Positions 8,624 to 15,023 of a DNA stretch of 64,000 nucleotides are shown piece after piece; position 1 is the first letter of the stretch, and each line of letters begins with the position of its first letter. A program made the translations under genes and the position numbers. A model generated the notes under the pieces. It was not told where the DNA came from. It searched no databases and worked only from the letters and a program-made list of their open reading frames with translations. Source of the stretch: Allohahella sp002354735. GTDB taxonomy: Bacteria > Pseudomonadota > Gammaproteobacteria > Pseudomonadales > Oleiphilaceae. The stretch lies in assembly GCF_047946665.1 (NCBI RefSeq), contig NZ_CP172312.1, positions 2,976,001 through 3,040,000 on the forward strand, in the 5' to 3' direction.

Positions 8624-8890
8624 ATGAAGAAATCACGTTTTACCGACAGCCAGATCATGGCGATTTTGAAGCAACACGAGAACGGCGTATCGGTCGCTGA
8701 GCTGGCGCGAGAGCACGGCTGTAGCACGGCCATGATCTACCAGTGGCGCAGTAAGTTTGGCGGCATGGATGCATCGCTGATAAAGCGTATGAAGGAGCTC
8801 GAAGCGGAGAATGCCCGGCTCAAGAAGATGTATGCCGAGGAGCGCATCAAGGCCGAGATCCGTAAGGAAGCCCTCGAGGGAAAGTTGTAA
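8624..8890 (+). CDS. IS3-family transposase OrfA
   Basis: An 88-residue protein with an N-terminal helix-turn-helix (SQIMAILKQHENGVSVAELAREHGCSTAMIYQWRSKFGG) and a C-terminal leucine-zipper-like coiled coil (MKELEAENARLKKMYAEER). This is the usual DNA-binding and dimerisation OrfA of the IS407 group. A good ribosome site (AGGAGCG) lies seven bases before the ATG. It is expected to fuse to OrfB by a -1 frameshift near 8880. Confidence 0.93.
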   Translation: MKKSRFTDSQIMAILKQHENGVSVAELAREHGCSTAMIYQWRSKFGGMDASLIKRMKELEAENARLKKMYAEERIKAEIRKEALEGKL

Positions 8891-8910
8891 GGCCATCTCA
8901 GCGACGAGAG

Positions 8911-9708
8911 ATGGCCAGAGCGGCCGTGGAAAAACATGGTCTGTCGATCCGCCTGGCTTGTGAATGCCTCAGCATCAGCGAGACCTGCTACCGCTACAGG
9001 AGTCAGCTATCGAGCGAAAACGCTCAGATCGCAGACTGGTTGCTGCGGTTGACTGAGACCCACCGCCGCTGGGGCTTTGGCCTGTGCTATTTCTATTTGC
9101 GCAACGTCAAAGGCTATCGATGGAACCACAAGCGCGTGTATCGCATCTATCGAGAGCTGGAGCTGAACTTGCGCATCAAGCCAAGGCGTCGTCTCAAGCG
9201 TGAGAAGCCTGATGCGCTGAGTGTTCCGACCGCACCGAACCAGGTCTGGTCGATGGACTTCATGAGCGACGCCCTTCTGGATGGTAGAAAGCTGCGCACG
9301 CTGAACGTGATTGACGACTACAACCGTGAGGGTCTGGCAGTGGATGTGGATCTGTCGATGCCGAGTGCTCGCGTCATACGGTCCTTGGAGCAGATCATCG
9401 AATGGCGGGGCAAGCCTGCTGCGATTCGGTGTGATAATGGGCCAGAGCTGCTATCGGGGCCGCTGGTGGCCTGGGCGAACAAGCAGCAAATCACGATGCT
9501 TTACATCCAGCCGGGCAAGCCGACGCAGAATGCCTACGTCGAGCGGTTCAATAGGACGGCTCGACACGAATGGCTGGACTTGAATCTCTTCGAGTCGGTT
9601 GAGCAGGCCCAACTACTAGCCACGCAGTGGCTCTGGACTTACAACAATGAGCGGCCCAATACAGCTATCGGTGGCGTGCCGCCGAGATGGCTGTTGAACG
9701 CAGCTTAG
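8911..9708 (+). CDS. IS3-family transposase OrfB (DDE integrase core)
   Basis: 265 residues with the HTH_21 segment first (HRRWGFGLCYFYLR, RVYRIYRELEL), then the rve integrase core. The DDE residues are visible: D in WSMDFMSD, D in RCDNGPE, E in NAYVERFNR. The C-terminus RPNTAIGGVPP is typical. It lies in the -1 frame relative to OrfA. The frame is open upstream of the ATG, so the functional product is probably the OrfAB fusion. It looks intact. Confidence 0.93.
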   Translation: MARAAVEKHGLSIRLACECLSISETCYRYRSQLSSENAQIADWLLRLTETHRRWGFGLCYFYLRNVKGYRWNHKRVYRIYRELELNLRIKPRRRLKREKPDALSVPTAPNQVWSMDFMSDALLDGRKLRTLNVIDDYNREGLAVDVDLSMPSARVIRSLEQIIEWRGKPAAIRCDNGPELLSGPLVAWANKQQITMLYIQPGKPTQNAYVERFNRTARHEWLDLNLFESVEQAQLLATQWLWTYNNERPNTAIGGVPPRWLLNAA

Positions 9709-9747
9709 GCTCTATGAAAAAGCCCGTTTAAGAATGGGGAGATTACA

Positions 9748-9791
9748 GGTTCACGGGCAGCCAATCCTGGATAGTTCCAGGGACTCCTCAT
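9748..9791 (-). pseudogene. 5' stub of a seventh cassette gene, cut by the IS3-family element
   Basis: Beyond the attC at 9831 the minus strand reads GAGGAGG, 11 bases, then ATG with about 14 codons (MRSPWNYPGLAARE) before running into the IS right end at 9747. The ribosome site and position just inside a new cassette suggest a real gene start. The product is unknown. Confidence 0.5.
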
Positions 9792-9830
9792 GGTTTTCTC
9801 AACCTCCTCGGCGAACATCGACCGAACCCC

Positions 9831-9931
9831 CTCTAACGCTCGGCTCAGCAGCTAAGGTTTGGTGGCGGCCTTTTTGCGCATAGCAAAAAGGGTGACAGCA
9901 AGCCTTTGTCTGCTGCAGCCGCTTGTTAACT
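9831..9931 (-). repeat. attC site 1 (3' end of the BrnT-BrnA cassette)
   Basis: In gene orientation it runs from AGTTAAC (left core) to GTTAGAG (right core) over 101 bp, with complementary arms (GCTGCAGCA against TGCTGAGC) and an inner stem ACCCTTTTTGC/GCAAAAAGG. It begins directly after the brnA stop codon. Confidence 0.85.
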
Positions 9932-9932
9932 A

Positions 9933-10142
9933 TCATTGCCACTGCAGCTTGAGATCTCTATGCGTAGCTGCGCAGTCCCGAAGATATAGGTTGATCAGAC
10001 TCTGGTAAGGAATACCTTTCCGCTCTGACATTTGCTTAAAATACTCGACGGTATCTTCGTCAAGCCGAATAGTGACTTGCTTCTTGAGTTTTGCAGCATA
10101 CGGGTTCGGCTTGGAGTCAGTGAAGTCATAGTGATCACGCAT
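9933..10142 (-). CDS. brnA: BrnA antitoxin
   Basis: A 69-residue antitoxin of the BrnA family: MRDHYDFTDSKPNPYAAKLKKQ, then a ribbon-helix-helix domain (VTIRLDEDTVEYFKQMSERKGIPYQSLINLYLRDCA). It should neutralise BrnT and repress the operon. The ATG at 10142 is preferred to an upstream in-frame ATG because GAGAGG lies seven bases before it. This start overlaps the end of brnT by eight bases. Toxin first, antitoxin second is the normal order for this family. It is carried in an integron cassette, where such modules are thought to stabilise arrays. Confidence 0.92.
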   Translation of the reverse strand: MRDHYDFTDSKPNPYAAKLKKQVTIRLDEDTVEYFKQMSERKGIPYQSLINLYLRDCAATHRDLKLQWQ

Positions 10143-10431
10143 GACGGAACCTCTCATAAAGTTTTCTTTCGCGCTTCTCAGCCTTCCGGGCAGAAATAAT
10201 TCGAATGCATTCTTGCTCTCTGATGCAGTGACAAACGACCAGCAGTTTTGAGTGAATACTCGTTCCCAGGAGGAGGAAACGATCCTCGTCAGCCTCAGAA
10301 TGATCTGGATCGCTCAGCAACCGACCAAACTCGTCGGTAAACACGGTCTTCGCCTCTTCGAAAGAGACGCCATGCTTGCGCAAATTGGACTCGCTTTTTG
10401 CTGCGTCCCATTGGAAGGTCAGATGATGCAT
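10135..10431 (-). CDS. brnT: BrnT toxin (RelE-like ribonuclease)
   Basis: A 98-residue BrnT family toxin, a RelE-fold RNase that stops translation. Family features: FQWDAAKSESNLRKHGVSFEEAKTVF, DPDHSEADEDRFLLLG, and the C-terminal IRIISARKAEKRERKLYE, which carries the basic catalytic residues. The start ATG at 10431 sits just after a 20-bp inverted repeat that probably serves as operator. It forms a two-gene cassette (C6) with brnA. Confidence 0.93.
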   Translation of the reverse strand: MHHLTFQWDAAKSESNLRKHGVSFEEAKTVFTDEFGRLLSDPDHSEADEDRFLLLGTSIHSKLLVVCHCIREQECIRIISARKAEKRERKLYERFRHA

Positions 10432-10435
10432 AACC

Positions 10436-10455
10436 TACATTGTACTTACAGTGTA
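10436..10455. promoter_or_regulatory. Inverted repeat before brnT, probable BrnA operator
   Basis: TACATTGTACTTACAGTGTA is a near-perfect inverted repeat of TACAnTGTA-type half sites, five bases upstream of the brnT start codon. Position and symmetry fit autoregulation by the ribbon-helix-helix antitoxin; no experiment is implied. Confidence 0.55.
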
Positions 10456-10479
10456 ATGGTATCTCCAGCACTACCTGAT

Positions 10480-10597
10480 AGTTAACGCCTTGCTCAGCTG
10501 CGCAGCGGTTGTAGTGGATTTTTGTGCAACAATGAGCGAAGCGAATGCACAAAAAGGAGCGTAAACCGCTGTGTCAGTTGGAGCAACTTTGTTATGA
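10480..10597 (-). repeat. attC site 2
   Basis: 118 bp, from TCATAAC to GTTAACT in gene orientation. The inner stem is TTTTTGTGC/GCACAAAAA, flanked by complementary arms (AGCGGTT against AACCGCT). The TAA stop of the membrane-protein gene of cassette C5 lies inside the left core. Confidence 0.88.
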
Positions 10598-10975
10598 GCT
10601 TGGTTCACAGCCGTACAACTTAACCACCTCCGGCTGCTTCATAATCAAGATACCCGTAATTAGCAAACCTACGGGTAAGTACATATCGAACATCATACGA
10701 AGGTCGAACCCATACCAAAAAATGACGGTTGCAGATGTACCTAAGAGAAAGATGATGGCTAGAGACTGCAGCAAAATAGAGAGCAAGCGAGCCCAATTTT
10801 TTAGTGCATAGATTCCGTAGCAGGTTGTGGCCGTAATCGCTGTCATAGCTCCAACCAAATAATACGTGAATGGCTCGCTGTCTGGCTTCGTGATCAAACC
10901 CCAGTAGACGGCATACCAGACGAACCAGGAACCGACAACTAAATGTAAAATCGTCAATAACTTGTTCCAGCTCAT
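10592..10975 (-). CDS. Cassette-borne membrane protein of unknown function
   Basis: A 127-residue protein with four predicted transmembrane segments (about residues 6-26, 37-57, 64-85 and 96-113) and short loops. I do not recognise a family. It is the only gene of cassette C5, and its stop codon lies in the attC left core, as is common for cassette genes. A GTCGGGGTTC stretch precedes the ATG, without a clear Shine-Dalgarno sequence, so translation may depend on neighbouring transcripts. Confidence 0.7.
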   Translation of the reverse strand: MSWNKLLTILHLVVGSWFVWYAVYWGLITKPDSEPFTYYLVGAMTAITATTCYGIYALKNWARLLSILLQSLAIIFLLGTSATVIFWYGFDLRMMFDMYLPVGLLITGILIMKQPEVVKLYGCEPSS

Positions 10976-10993
10976 AGATTGAACCCCGACAAC

Positions 10994-11097
10994 TCATAAC
11001 GCCTGGCTAATGGGTTGGTAATATTTGGCGGCTTTTGTGCGTTTTTTTGCACAAAAGGTGACAAGTGTTACCAATCCTATTGAGCCACTTGTTATAT
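10994..11097 (-). repeat. attC site 3
   Basis: 104 bp, from ATATAAC to GTTATGA in gene orientation. Arms include ATTGGTAAC paired with the GGTTGGTAAT side, and an inner stem CTTTTGTGC/GCACAAAAG. The stop of the C4 gene lies in its left core. Confidence 0.87.
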
Positions 11098-11502
11098 TTT
11101 TTTAGTTTTTGCCGCAGTGACAATTTCACTAATTTTATCTTTAGTTACCTTATATGGCGACAATAATACTTCCATAAATTCGAAAAACTCTTGTTCAGAC
11201 GTATTTTCTAATTCTTCGATTTCACTTAAGTTGCACACAACACATGGCAGTACAATAGATTCCGGAGGGTTTCGTCTCCACTCTGCCCAGTCATTTTTGT
11301 ATTCAATCCCACGAAACTTTTTCTCTGCCTCAGTTACCCAATTAATTTTTTCTAGTTCATTTACAACTTTATGCATAAAGTTCGCAACCATAGGACTTGA
11401 TTGAACTATAGGTTGTTCAGGACTCGGGTGGAATTTTGCTTCCATAAGTGCTTTGTGGATAGCCTGTAATTCGAATTTATCCTTAACTTGCAAGTTAATC
11501 AC
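11092..11502 (-). CDS. Cassette-borne hypothetical protein (136 aa)
   Basis: A soluble, acidic protein of unknown family, with a mostly helical look, a CVVC pair near the middle and a lysine-rich C-terminus. The start is taken as GTG at 11502, because AAAAAAGGG lies just upstream and this codon is inside cassette C4. ATG codons at 11535 and 11532 are in frame but lie in the attC of the neighbouring cassette, so they would be supplied by whichever cassette is adjacent. The gene is more AT-rich than the housekeeping genes, as expected of captured cassette DNA. Confidence 0.65.
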   Translation of the reverse strand: MINLQVKDKFELQAIHKALMEAKFHPSPEQPIVQSSPMVANFMHKVVNELEKINWVTEAEKKFRGIEYKNDWAEWRRNPPESIVLPCVVCNLSEIEELENTSEQEFFEFMEVLLSPYKVTKDKISEIVTAAKTKKI

Positions 11503-11517
11503 GGCACCCTTTTTTAA

Positions 11518-11625
11518 ATATAACGCTGCCATCATGGGTAAATTGGAGTGGAGTATTTTGTGCAAACATTGAGCGGAGCGAAAGCACAAAATACGGAACG
11601 GAAATTTGTCCCTTGCATGCCTTGT
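11518..11625 (-). repeat. attC site 4, main part (split by the IS110-family element)
   Basis: On the plus strand this runs from ATATAAC through paired arms GGGTAAATT/AATTTGTCCC and the stem GTATTTTGTGC/GCACAAAATAC to TGCATGCCTTGT. The last few bases of the site (TATGA) are found at 12810-12814, beyond the inserted element. Rejoined, the site is about 113 bp and ends in TCATAAC in the correct position. Confidence 0.85.
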
Positions 11626-11639
11626 ATGGATAATTCCTG

Positions 11640-11826
11640 CCGTGTTTGGGTAAATTGAGGCCCACCCTCAACGGCCATTGAGGGTCTTCGTGCAACAGCT
11701 CGGTGCATGCATGGCTCCTCTCTCGAGAGACCGGTAACAAGTGCGAGCGTTGCATGACTCTTAAAGCGATAACTCGAACAGTCATCGGGGCCTCGAGCCC
11801 GTATAGCAAGGCAGAGTCAGCTTATT
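11640..11826 (+). ncRNA. Predicted bridge RNA of the IS110-family element
   Basis: The non-coding left end can fold as bridge RNAs do. It has a 5' hairpin (ACCCTCAA, loop CGGCCA, TTGAGGGT at 11664-11685). A loop region follows with GTGCATGCATGGC (about 11703-11715), the hairpin TCTCTCGAGAGA (11719-11730) and GGTAACAAGTGC (11733-11744). A second loop is closed by ATGACT/AGTCAT. TAACAAGTG is the exact reverse complement of CACTTGTTA at the right insertion joint, and TGCATGC matches the left target flank. These are the expected places for the target guides. Ends are approximate. Confidence 0.6.
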
Positions 11827-12780
11827 ATGAACACACCAGAAAACCAAATTGAACTCAACGTTGGCATTGATGTCGGTAAAGCTCAGCTCGATATCGTGCT
11901 CCATCCTTTCAACGAATGCTATTCGATTGCCAACTCCGCAAAGGCCATCGCCGCATTCGTCAAAACACTCATGGGCCAACCAGTTGCCCGCATCGTTGTT
12001 GAAGCCACTGGTCGCTACGAAAGCGCCCTGGTCGCTGCCTGTCACAAGGCAGAACTCCCCATCATTGTGGTCAATCCGATCAGCGTCAGACGCTTTGCTC
12101 AGGTCATTGGTGTACTAGCCAAAACCGACAAGCTCGATGCCGGGGTGATCGCTAGATACGCAGCAACAATTAAACCGGAGTTCAAGCCCGCAGCAGACCA
12201 AAACGCTCAACTCATCAAGGACCTACTCGTCAGACGCAGTCAGCTTCTGGAAATGGCAACGATGGAAAAGAATCGGCTACAGATCCTGCCGAAATCACTG
12301 CACCGCTCTATCAACACCCTTCTAAAATCACTTGAGACCCAGATCAAAACAATTACTCAGCAGCTTGATCAGGAAGTTGCAAAAGTTGAGCAGTGGCGAA
12401 GCAAAACCGAACTCCTCACCAGCGTACCTGGGGTGGGTAAAGTCCTCGCCTACACGATACTCAGTGACCTCCCAGAGCTCGGCTCACTCAACCGGAAAGA
12501 GATCGCAGCCCTGGTCGGGGTAGCGCCAATGAATCGGGATAGCGGGACACTCAGCGGCAAGCGTCGAACCAAAGGGGGGCGACCGAGAATCCGAACAGTG
12601 ATGTTCATGGCCATGCTGTCGTCCATCAAATGCAACCCGGTTTTCAAACGCTTTTACCAGCATCTGAAAGCTCAGGGCAAACTGCCGAAAGTCGCTGTGG
12701 TTGCCTGCATGCGCAAGCTCATCGTGGTGCTGAATACGATGGTGAAAAACGGTGAACCGTGGCGTGCGAATCTGGCTTAA
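11827..12780 (+). CDS. IS110-family transposase (DEDD recombinase)
   Basis: 317 residues. The N-terminal DEDD RuvC-like domain shows D in VGIDVGKAQLDIV, E in VVEATGRYESAL and the D pair in AKTDKLDAGVIARYA. A coiled-coil segment follows (about 150-195), then the C-terminal Tnp-20 domain with SVPGVGKVLAYTIL, LVGVAPMNRDSG (catalytic-serine region) and KGGRPRIRTVMFMA. Full length with no disruption, so the element may be active. Start ATG at 11827. IS110-type recombinases use an RNA from the element to choose donor and target DNA. Confidence 0.94.
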   Translation: MNTPENQIELNVGIDVGKAQLDIVLHPFNECYSIANSAKAIAAFVKTLMGQPVARIVVEATGRYESALVAACHKAELPIIVVNPISVRRFAQVIGVLAKTDKLDAGVIARYAATIKPEFKPAADQNAQLIKDLLVRRSQLLEMATMEKNRLQILPKSLHRSINTLLKSLETQIKTITQQLDQEVAKVEQWRSKTELLTSVPGVGKVLAYTILSDLPELGSLNRKEIAALVGVAPMNRDSGTLSGKRRTKGGRPRIRTVMFMAMLSSIKCNPVFKRFYQHLKAQGKLPKVAVVACMRKLIVVLNTMVKNGEPWRANLA

Positions 12781-12809
12781 TATTTGGGGTTGACACCACA
12801 GTCACTTGT

Positions 12810-12814
12810 TATGA
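12810..12814 (-). repeat. attC site 4, remaining core bases
   Basis: TATGA here completes the GTTATGA core of the attC whose main part is 11518-11625. In gene orientation this is the TCATAAC left core of cassette C3, matching that cassette's first bases (TTATGA) at its other end. Confidence 0.8.
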
Positions 12815-12883
12815 GCCGCCTTGAGGTTACGATCGGCACACTCTTTGTTCTGCTGACTGCTTGCAGCACCAGGACGGTAACTC

Positions 12884-13144
12884 TTACGCCTTGAATGATG
12901 CAAAAACCGCCAGCGAAGAAATTGCAAACGCTAACACTCGGAAAATCTTACCGTAGCCGGCCACATAGACAAAATATACTCCGGCGAAACACACATAGCC
13001 TCCGGCGATCAGCGGATGGATAAACTGAAGCAGAAAAGCAGTTGCTATGAGAAGAAACACACCGCCATCCTTGCTCATAAAAGTCGCTGGGACCAAAACT
13101 AAACGGTCAAAATCATCACAATAACTTGGAAGCGTAAATCGCAC
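12884..13144 (-). CDS. Cassette-borne small membrane protein (86 aa)
   Basis: Unknown family. It has two to three hydrophobic segments (about residues 27-45, 47-63 and 66-84) after a short polar N-terminus. GTG at 13144 is used as start because GAGGTAA lies just upstream; an internal ATG (MSKDGGVF) at about 13077 is possible. It is the second gene of cassette C3, 79 bp downstream of the HEPN-like gene with no attC between them. The two were therefore captured together and may act as a pair. Confidence 0.6.
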   Translation of the reverse strand: MRFTLPSYCDDFDRLVLVPATFMSKDGGVFLLIATAFLLQFIHPLIAGGYVCFAGVYFVYVAGYGKIFRVLAFAISSLAVFASFKA

Positions 13145-13223
13145 TTCTTACCTCATACCATTGTCGAGATTAAAACCGAATGTTCTGACCAGCCGATGCC
13201 CAGGCCCTAGGTGCACGTCTTGC

Positions 13224-13808
13224 TTACGGGTTTCTTGCAATCCGAAGAGTTTCCAAAAGCTTGTAGGTAGAAATTTCCCATTTATCGGATGACCCGACTG
13301 AATGACACGACGCATCTCCTGTGATAACAGTTTCCAGTTCCCGCATCAGGGAGGCGACCGTGTCCAACATCACCTTGATCTCGTCGGGCTTAATACCGTG
13401 CTTCTGGTACAAATCTTTTTCGTTTACCCCAATATCCTTATGGGCAATGACTTTAGAGCGAACGGTCTTTATATTCGAGACCAGGCTACCAAATGGCTTA
13501 AGCTGCTTCTCGAAGTTTTTTGCAAGGCCACCATACCCGTTTGCGCGAATCAAGCATTTCAGATTTCGAACACTGTGGGAGCCGCCTCCAGAATCAAATA
13601 GGCACGCGATCTCTACGAACATTAGCTTAAAGTGGCCAATATTTGCTGCCAAGAAAAAATCTCTGAAACGATAGTCGTTCATCTCATCGAAGTATTGATC
13701 TATCGCTTTCCCTCTAGCCCTCAAGGCATACCAAATCTGGTAGTGTCCCCTTGAAGCATTGACGCTATCTCTTACAGCCTCAAACGCATCTAGTAATTGG
13801 CGATCCAT
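13224..13808 (-). CDS. HEPN/AbiU2-like protein in a cassette
   Basis: A 194-residue, largely helical protein. The segment VRSKVIAHKDIG carries an R-x5-H motif of the HEPN type in the context seen in AbiU2-like proteins. HEPN domains are often RNases in toxin or phage-defence systems, so a defence role is plausible here but only inferred. The ATG at 13808 is chosen because AAGGA precedes it at a normal distance; a GTG six codons earlier is in frame. First gene of cassette C3, followed by a small membrane protein. Confidence 0.65.
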   Translation of the reverse strand: MDRQLLDAFEAVRDSVNASRGHYQIWYALRARGKAIDQYFDEMNDYRFRDFFLAANIGHFKLMFVEIACLFDSGGGSHSVRNLKCLIRANGYGGLAKNFEKQLKPFGSLVSNIKTVRSKVIAHKDIGVNEKDLYQKHGIKPDEIKVMLDTVASLMRELETVITGDASCHSVGSSDKWEISTYKLLETLRIARNP

Positions 13809-13826
13809 AGCCCAACATCCTTGCAC

Positions 13827-13943
13827 TCATAACGCCTTGCTCAGCCGCATGCGCGCTGGAGCGGGTTTTGCGCGAAAATGGTGCGAAGCGACATGCGCAA
13901 AACCCGTGGAAGCGCGTATGTCGGTTGCAGCAACTGGTTATGT
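13827..13943 (-). repeat. attC site 5 (3' end of the HigBA cassette)
   Basis: 117 bp, from ACATAAC to GTTATGA in gene orientation. It has a long central stem GGGTTTTGCGC/GCGCAAAACCC and outer arms GCGCGCTGG/GGAAGCGCG. It starts eight bases after the higA stop codon. Confidence 0.9.
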
Positions 13944-13950
13944 GATGCGA

Positions 13951-14238
13951 CTACGCTGCTACCAGCCTCTTCACAGACAACTCGTGCCGATGCTGCTCGG
14001 CGTGCCACAACTCATACTGTGTTTGCTGGTTTAACCAAGTCTCAGCAGATGTGCCAAATGCAATGGAAAGCCGCACCGCCATCTCCGGGCTGATACCAGC
14101 TTTACCGTTAAGCAAAGCACTGAGGGTTTTCCTGCTAACGCCAAGCGCCTCTGCTGCTGCTGTGACAGATAGCTCAAGAGGCTCTAAGCAGAGCTCTCGA
14201 ATAATTTCACCTGGATGGGGAGGGTTATGCATCATCAT
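13951..14238 (-). CDS. higA: HigA-family antitoxin
   Basis: A 95-residue HigA antitoxin. The N-terminal NPPHPGEIIREL is the family hallmark, followed by an XRE helix-turn-helix (SVTAAAEALGVSRKTLSALLNGKAGISPEMAVRLSIAFGTSAETWL). It neutralises HigB and normally represses the pair. GAGG lies seven bases before the first of three consecutive ATG codons. It follows higB by nine bases, the usual toxin-first order. Part of cassette C2. Confidence 0.94.
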   Translation of the reverse strand: MMMHNPPHPGEIIRELCLEPLELSVTAAAEALGVSRKTLSALLNGKAGISPEMAVRLSIAFGTSAETWLNQQTQYELWHAEQHRHELSVKRLVAA

Positions 14239-14247
14239 AGGTAGGCC

Positions 14248-14526
14248 TCAATGGTAGTCCTCGTAATTCACGATTTCAGCATCGCCGTCTTCGAACCGAA
14301 AGGTAACCCGCCAGTTACCGCTTACAGTGACAGACCAGAGGCCTGATCGATTGCCCACGAGCTGATGAAGACGGAGCCCCGGCAAATCCATGTCCTTAAC
14401 CGCACTGGCGGCATTTAGTGTCGCGAGAACAAGCCTCAGCCTTTTGGCATGATCTGCCTGTATACCCGCAGTGTTGCCGGTCTTGAAAAACTTGGCCAGT
14501 CCCTTGTGCTTGAAGCTACGTATCAT
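14248..14526 (-). CDS. higB: HigB-family toxin (ribosome-dependent RNase)
   Basis: A 92-residue RelE/HigB-like toxin. Recognisable stretches: MIRSFKHKGLAKFFKTG, HAKRLRLVLATLNAA, and the C-terminal strands SVTVSGNWRVTFRFEDGDAEIVNYEDYH. HigB cleaves mRNA on translating ribosomes until bound by HigA. First gene of cassette C2. No internal damage is seen, so the module is probably functional and may protect the array from loss. Confidence 0.94.
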   Translation of the reverse strand: MIRSFKHKGLAKFFKTGNTAGIQADHAKRLRLVLATLNAASAVKDMDLPGLRLHQLVGNRSGLWSVTVSGNWRVTFRFEDGDAEIVNYEDYH

Positions 14527-14564
14527 GCCAGCATCGTAACCCGGGTGGTTACAGGTGTCAATTC

Positions 14565-14663
14565 ACATAACGCCGCGCTCATGGGCTTGGCCAATTGGCG
14601 CGACTTTTTGCGTCAGCAAAAATTGTGACGACTGGCCACGTCCCTTGCAGCGCCTTGTTAAAA
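14565..14663 (-). repeat. attC site 6 (3' end of the first cassette)
   Basis: 99 bp, from TTTTAAC to GTTATGT in gene orientation. Arms: TGGCCA on both sides, and TTTTTGC/GCAAAAA in the centre. Sequence between the arms (CCCTTGCAGCGCCTTGTTA on the plus strand) is nearly the same as in attC site 4. Confidence 0.88.
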
Positions 14664-15023
14664 CGGGTCTGCCACCTTCGGATATTTGGCAAGCTGGTGC
14701 TTCGAGCCACACGCCTTACAGACAGAGGTGATTTGCAACTGGTAATCGACCAGGTGACTCGAAGCATTGATAAACTTTGGCAGAAAAAAATAAAGAAAGA
14801 TAAGCACTAGTGCTCCCGCATGAACAGTTCGGGCACCAAGCCACCCTCGATCAAAGAAAGACCCATCCTCAATCGAAGAGACCAAGCTTGCTGAAGCAAC
14901 CCAAGCGATTAAACCAGCCAAACCTAGAAAAAAGCTTAGCAAAATCGACAAACCCAGCGAGTCCAGAATGCTGGCGCGGTAATGGATCGAAGGCACTAGA
15001 AATTTACCACAACACTTTTTCAT
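14658..15023 (-). CDS. Cassette-borne membrane protein with C-terminal CxxC
   Basis: A 121-residue protein of unknown function, alone in cassette C1 at the leader-proximal end. Two or three hydrophobic segments (about 20-45 and 66-85) are followed by a soluble tail with CKACGSKHQLAKYP, which looks like half of a zinc ribbon; the N-terminus has an additional CC pair. The stop TAA lies in the attC left core. A good -10 element (TATAAT, minus strand, 15041-15046) lies just outside the cassette boundary and could drive it. Confidence 0.65.
   Translation of the reverse strand: MKKCCGKFLVPSIHYRASILDSLGLSILLSFFLGLAGLIAWVASASLVSSIEDGSFFDRGWLGARTVHAGALVLIFLYFFLPKFINASSHLVDYQLQITSVCKACGSKHQLAKYPKVADPF

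Larger units (their letters stand above)
8554..9747 (+). mobile_element. IS3-family insertion sequence (IS407-like), 1194 bp
   Basis: The ends are imperfect inverted repeats of about 38 bp starting TGTAATC: left end from 8554, right end reading inwards from 9747. Matching blocks are TGTAATC, CCCCA, a T/A-rich run, AACGG, and TTTT. They enclose orfA and orfB in the usual overlapping arrangement. The flanking bases (CGT to the left, GGT to the right) are not a duplication. The left flank is an AraC gene and the right flank is an integron cassette, so the element probably marks a deletion or recombination joint. Confidence 0.88.
11626..12809 (+). mobile_element. IS110-family element inserted in the attC core site
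   Basis: The two sides share CTTGT (11621-11625 and 12805-12809), which marks the recombination core. Removing 11626-12809 restores a normal attC ending CTTGTTATGA. The element is 1184 bp, with one transposase gene, a 201-bp non-coding left end and a right end of only 29 bp. A long left end before the gene is the IS110-group layout. I see no terminal inverted repeats, as usual for this group. Boundaries are uncertain within the shared five bases. Confidence 0.85.

Noticed and set aside
8551..9750. Target-site duplication of the IS3-family element
   Set aside because: Flanks CGT and GGT differ, and longer windows do not match.
11626..12809. Terminal inverted repeats of the IS110-family element, which would place it in the IS1111 group
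   Set aside because: No convincing inverted repeat was found by eye near the two ends, and the long non-coding part lies upstream of the transposase, as in the IS110 group.
13145..13223. A further attC between the two C3 cassette genes
   Set aside because: No core pair or paired arms are present; the hexamer test also assigns both genes to one cassette.
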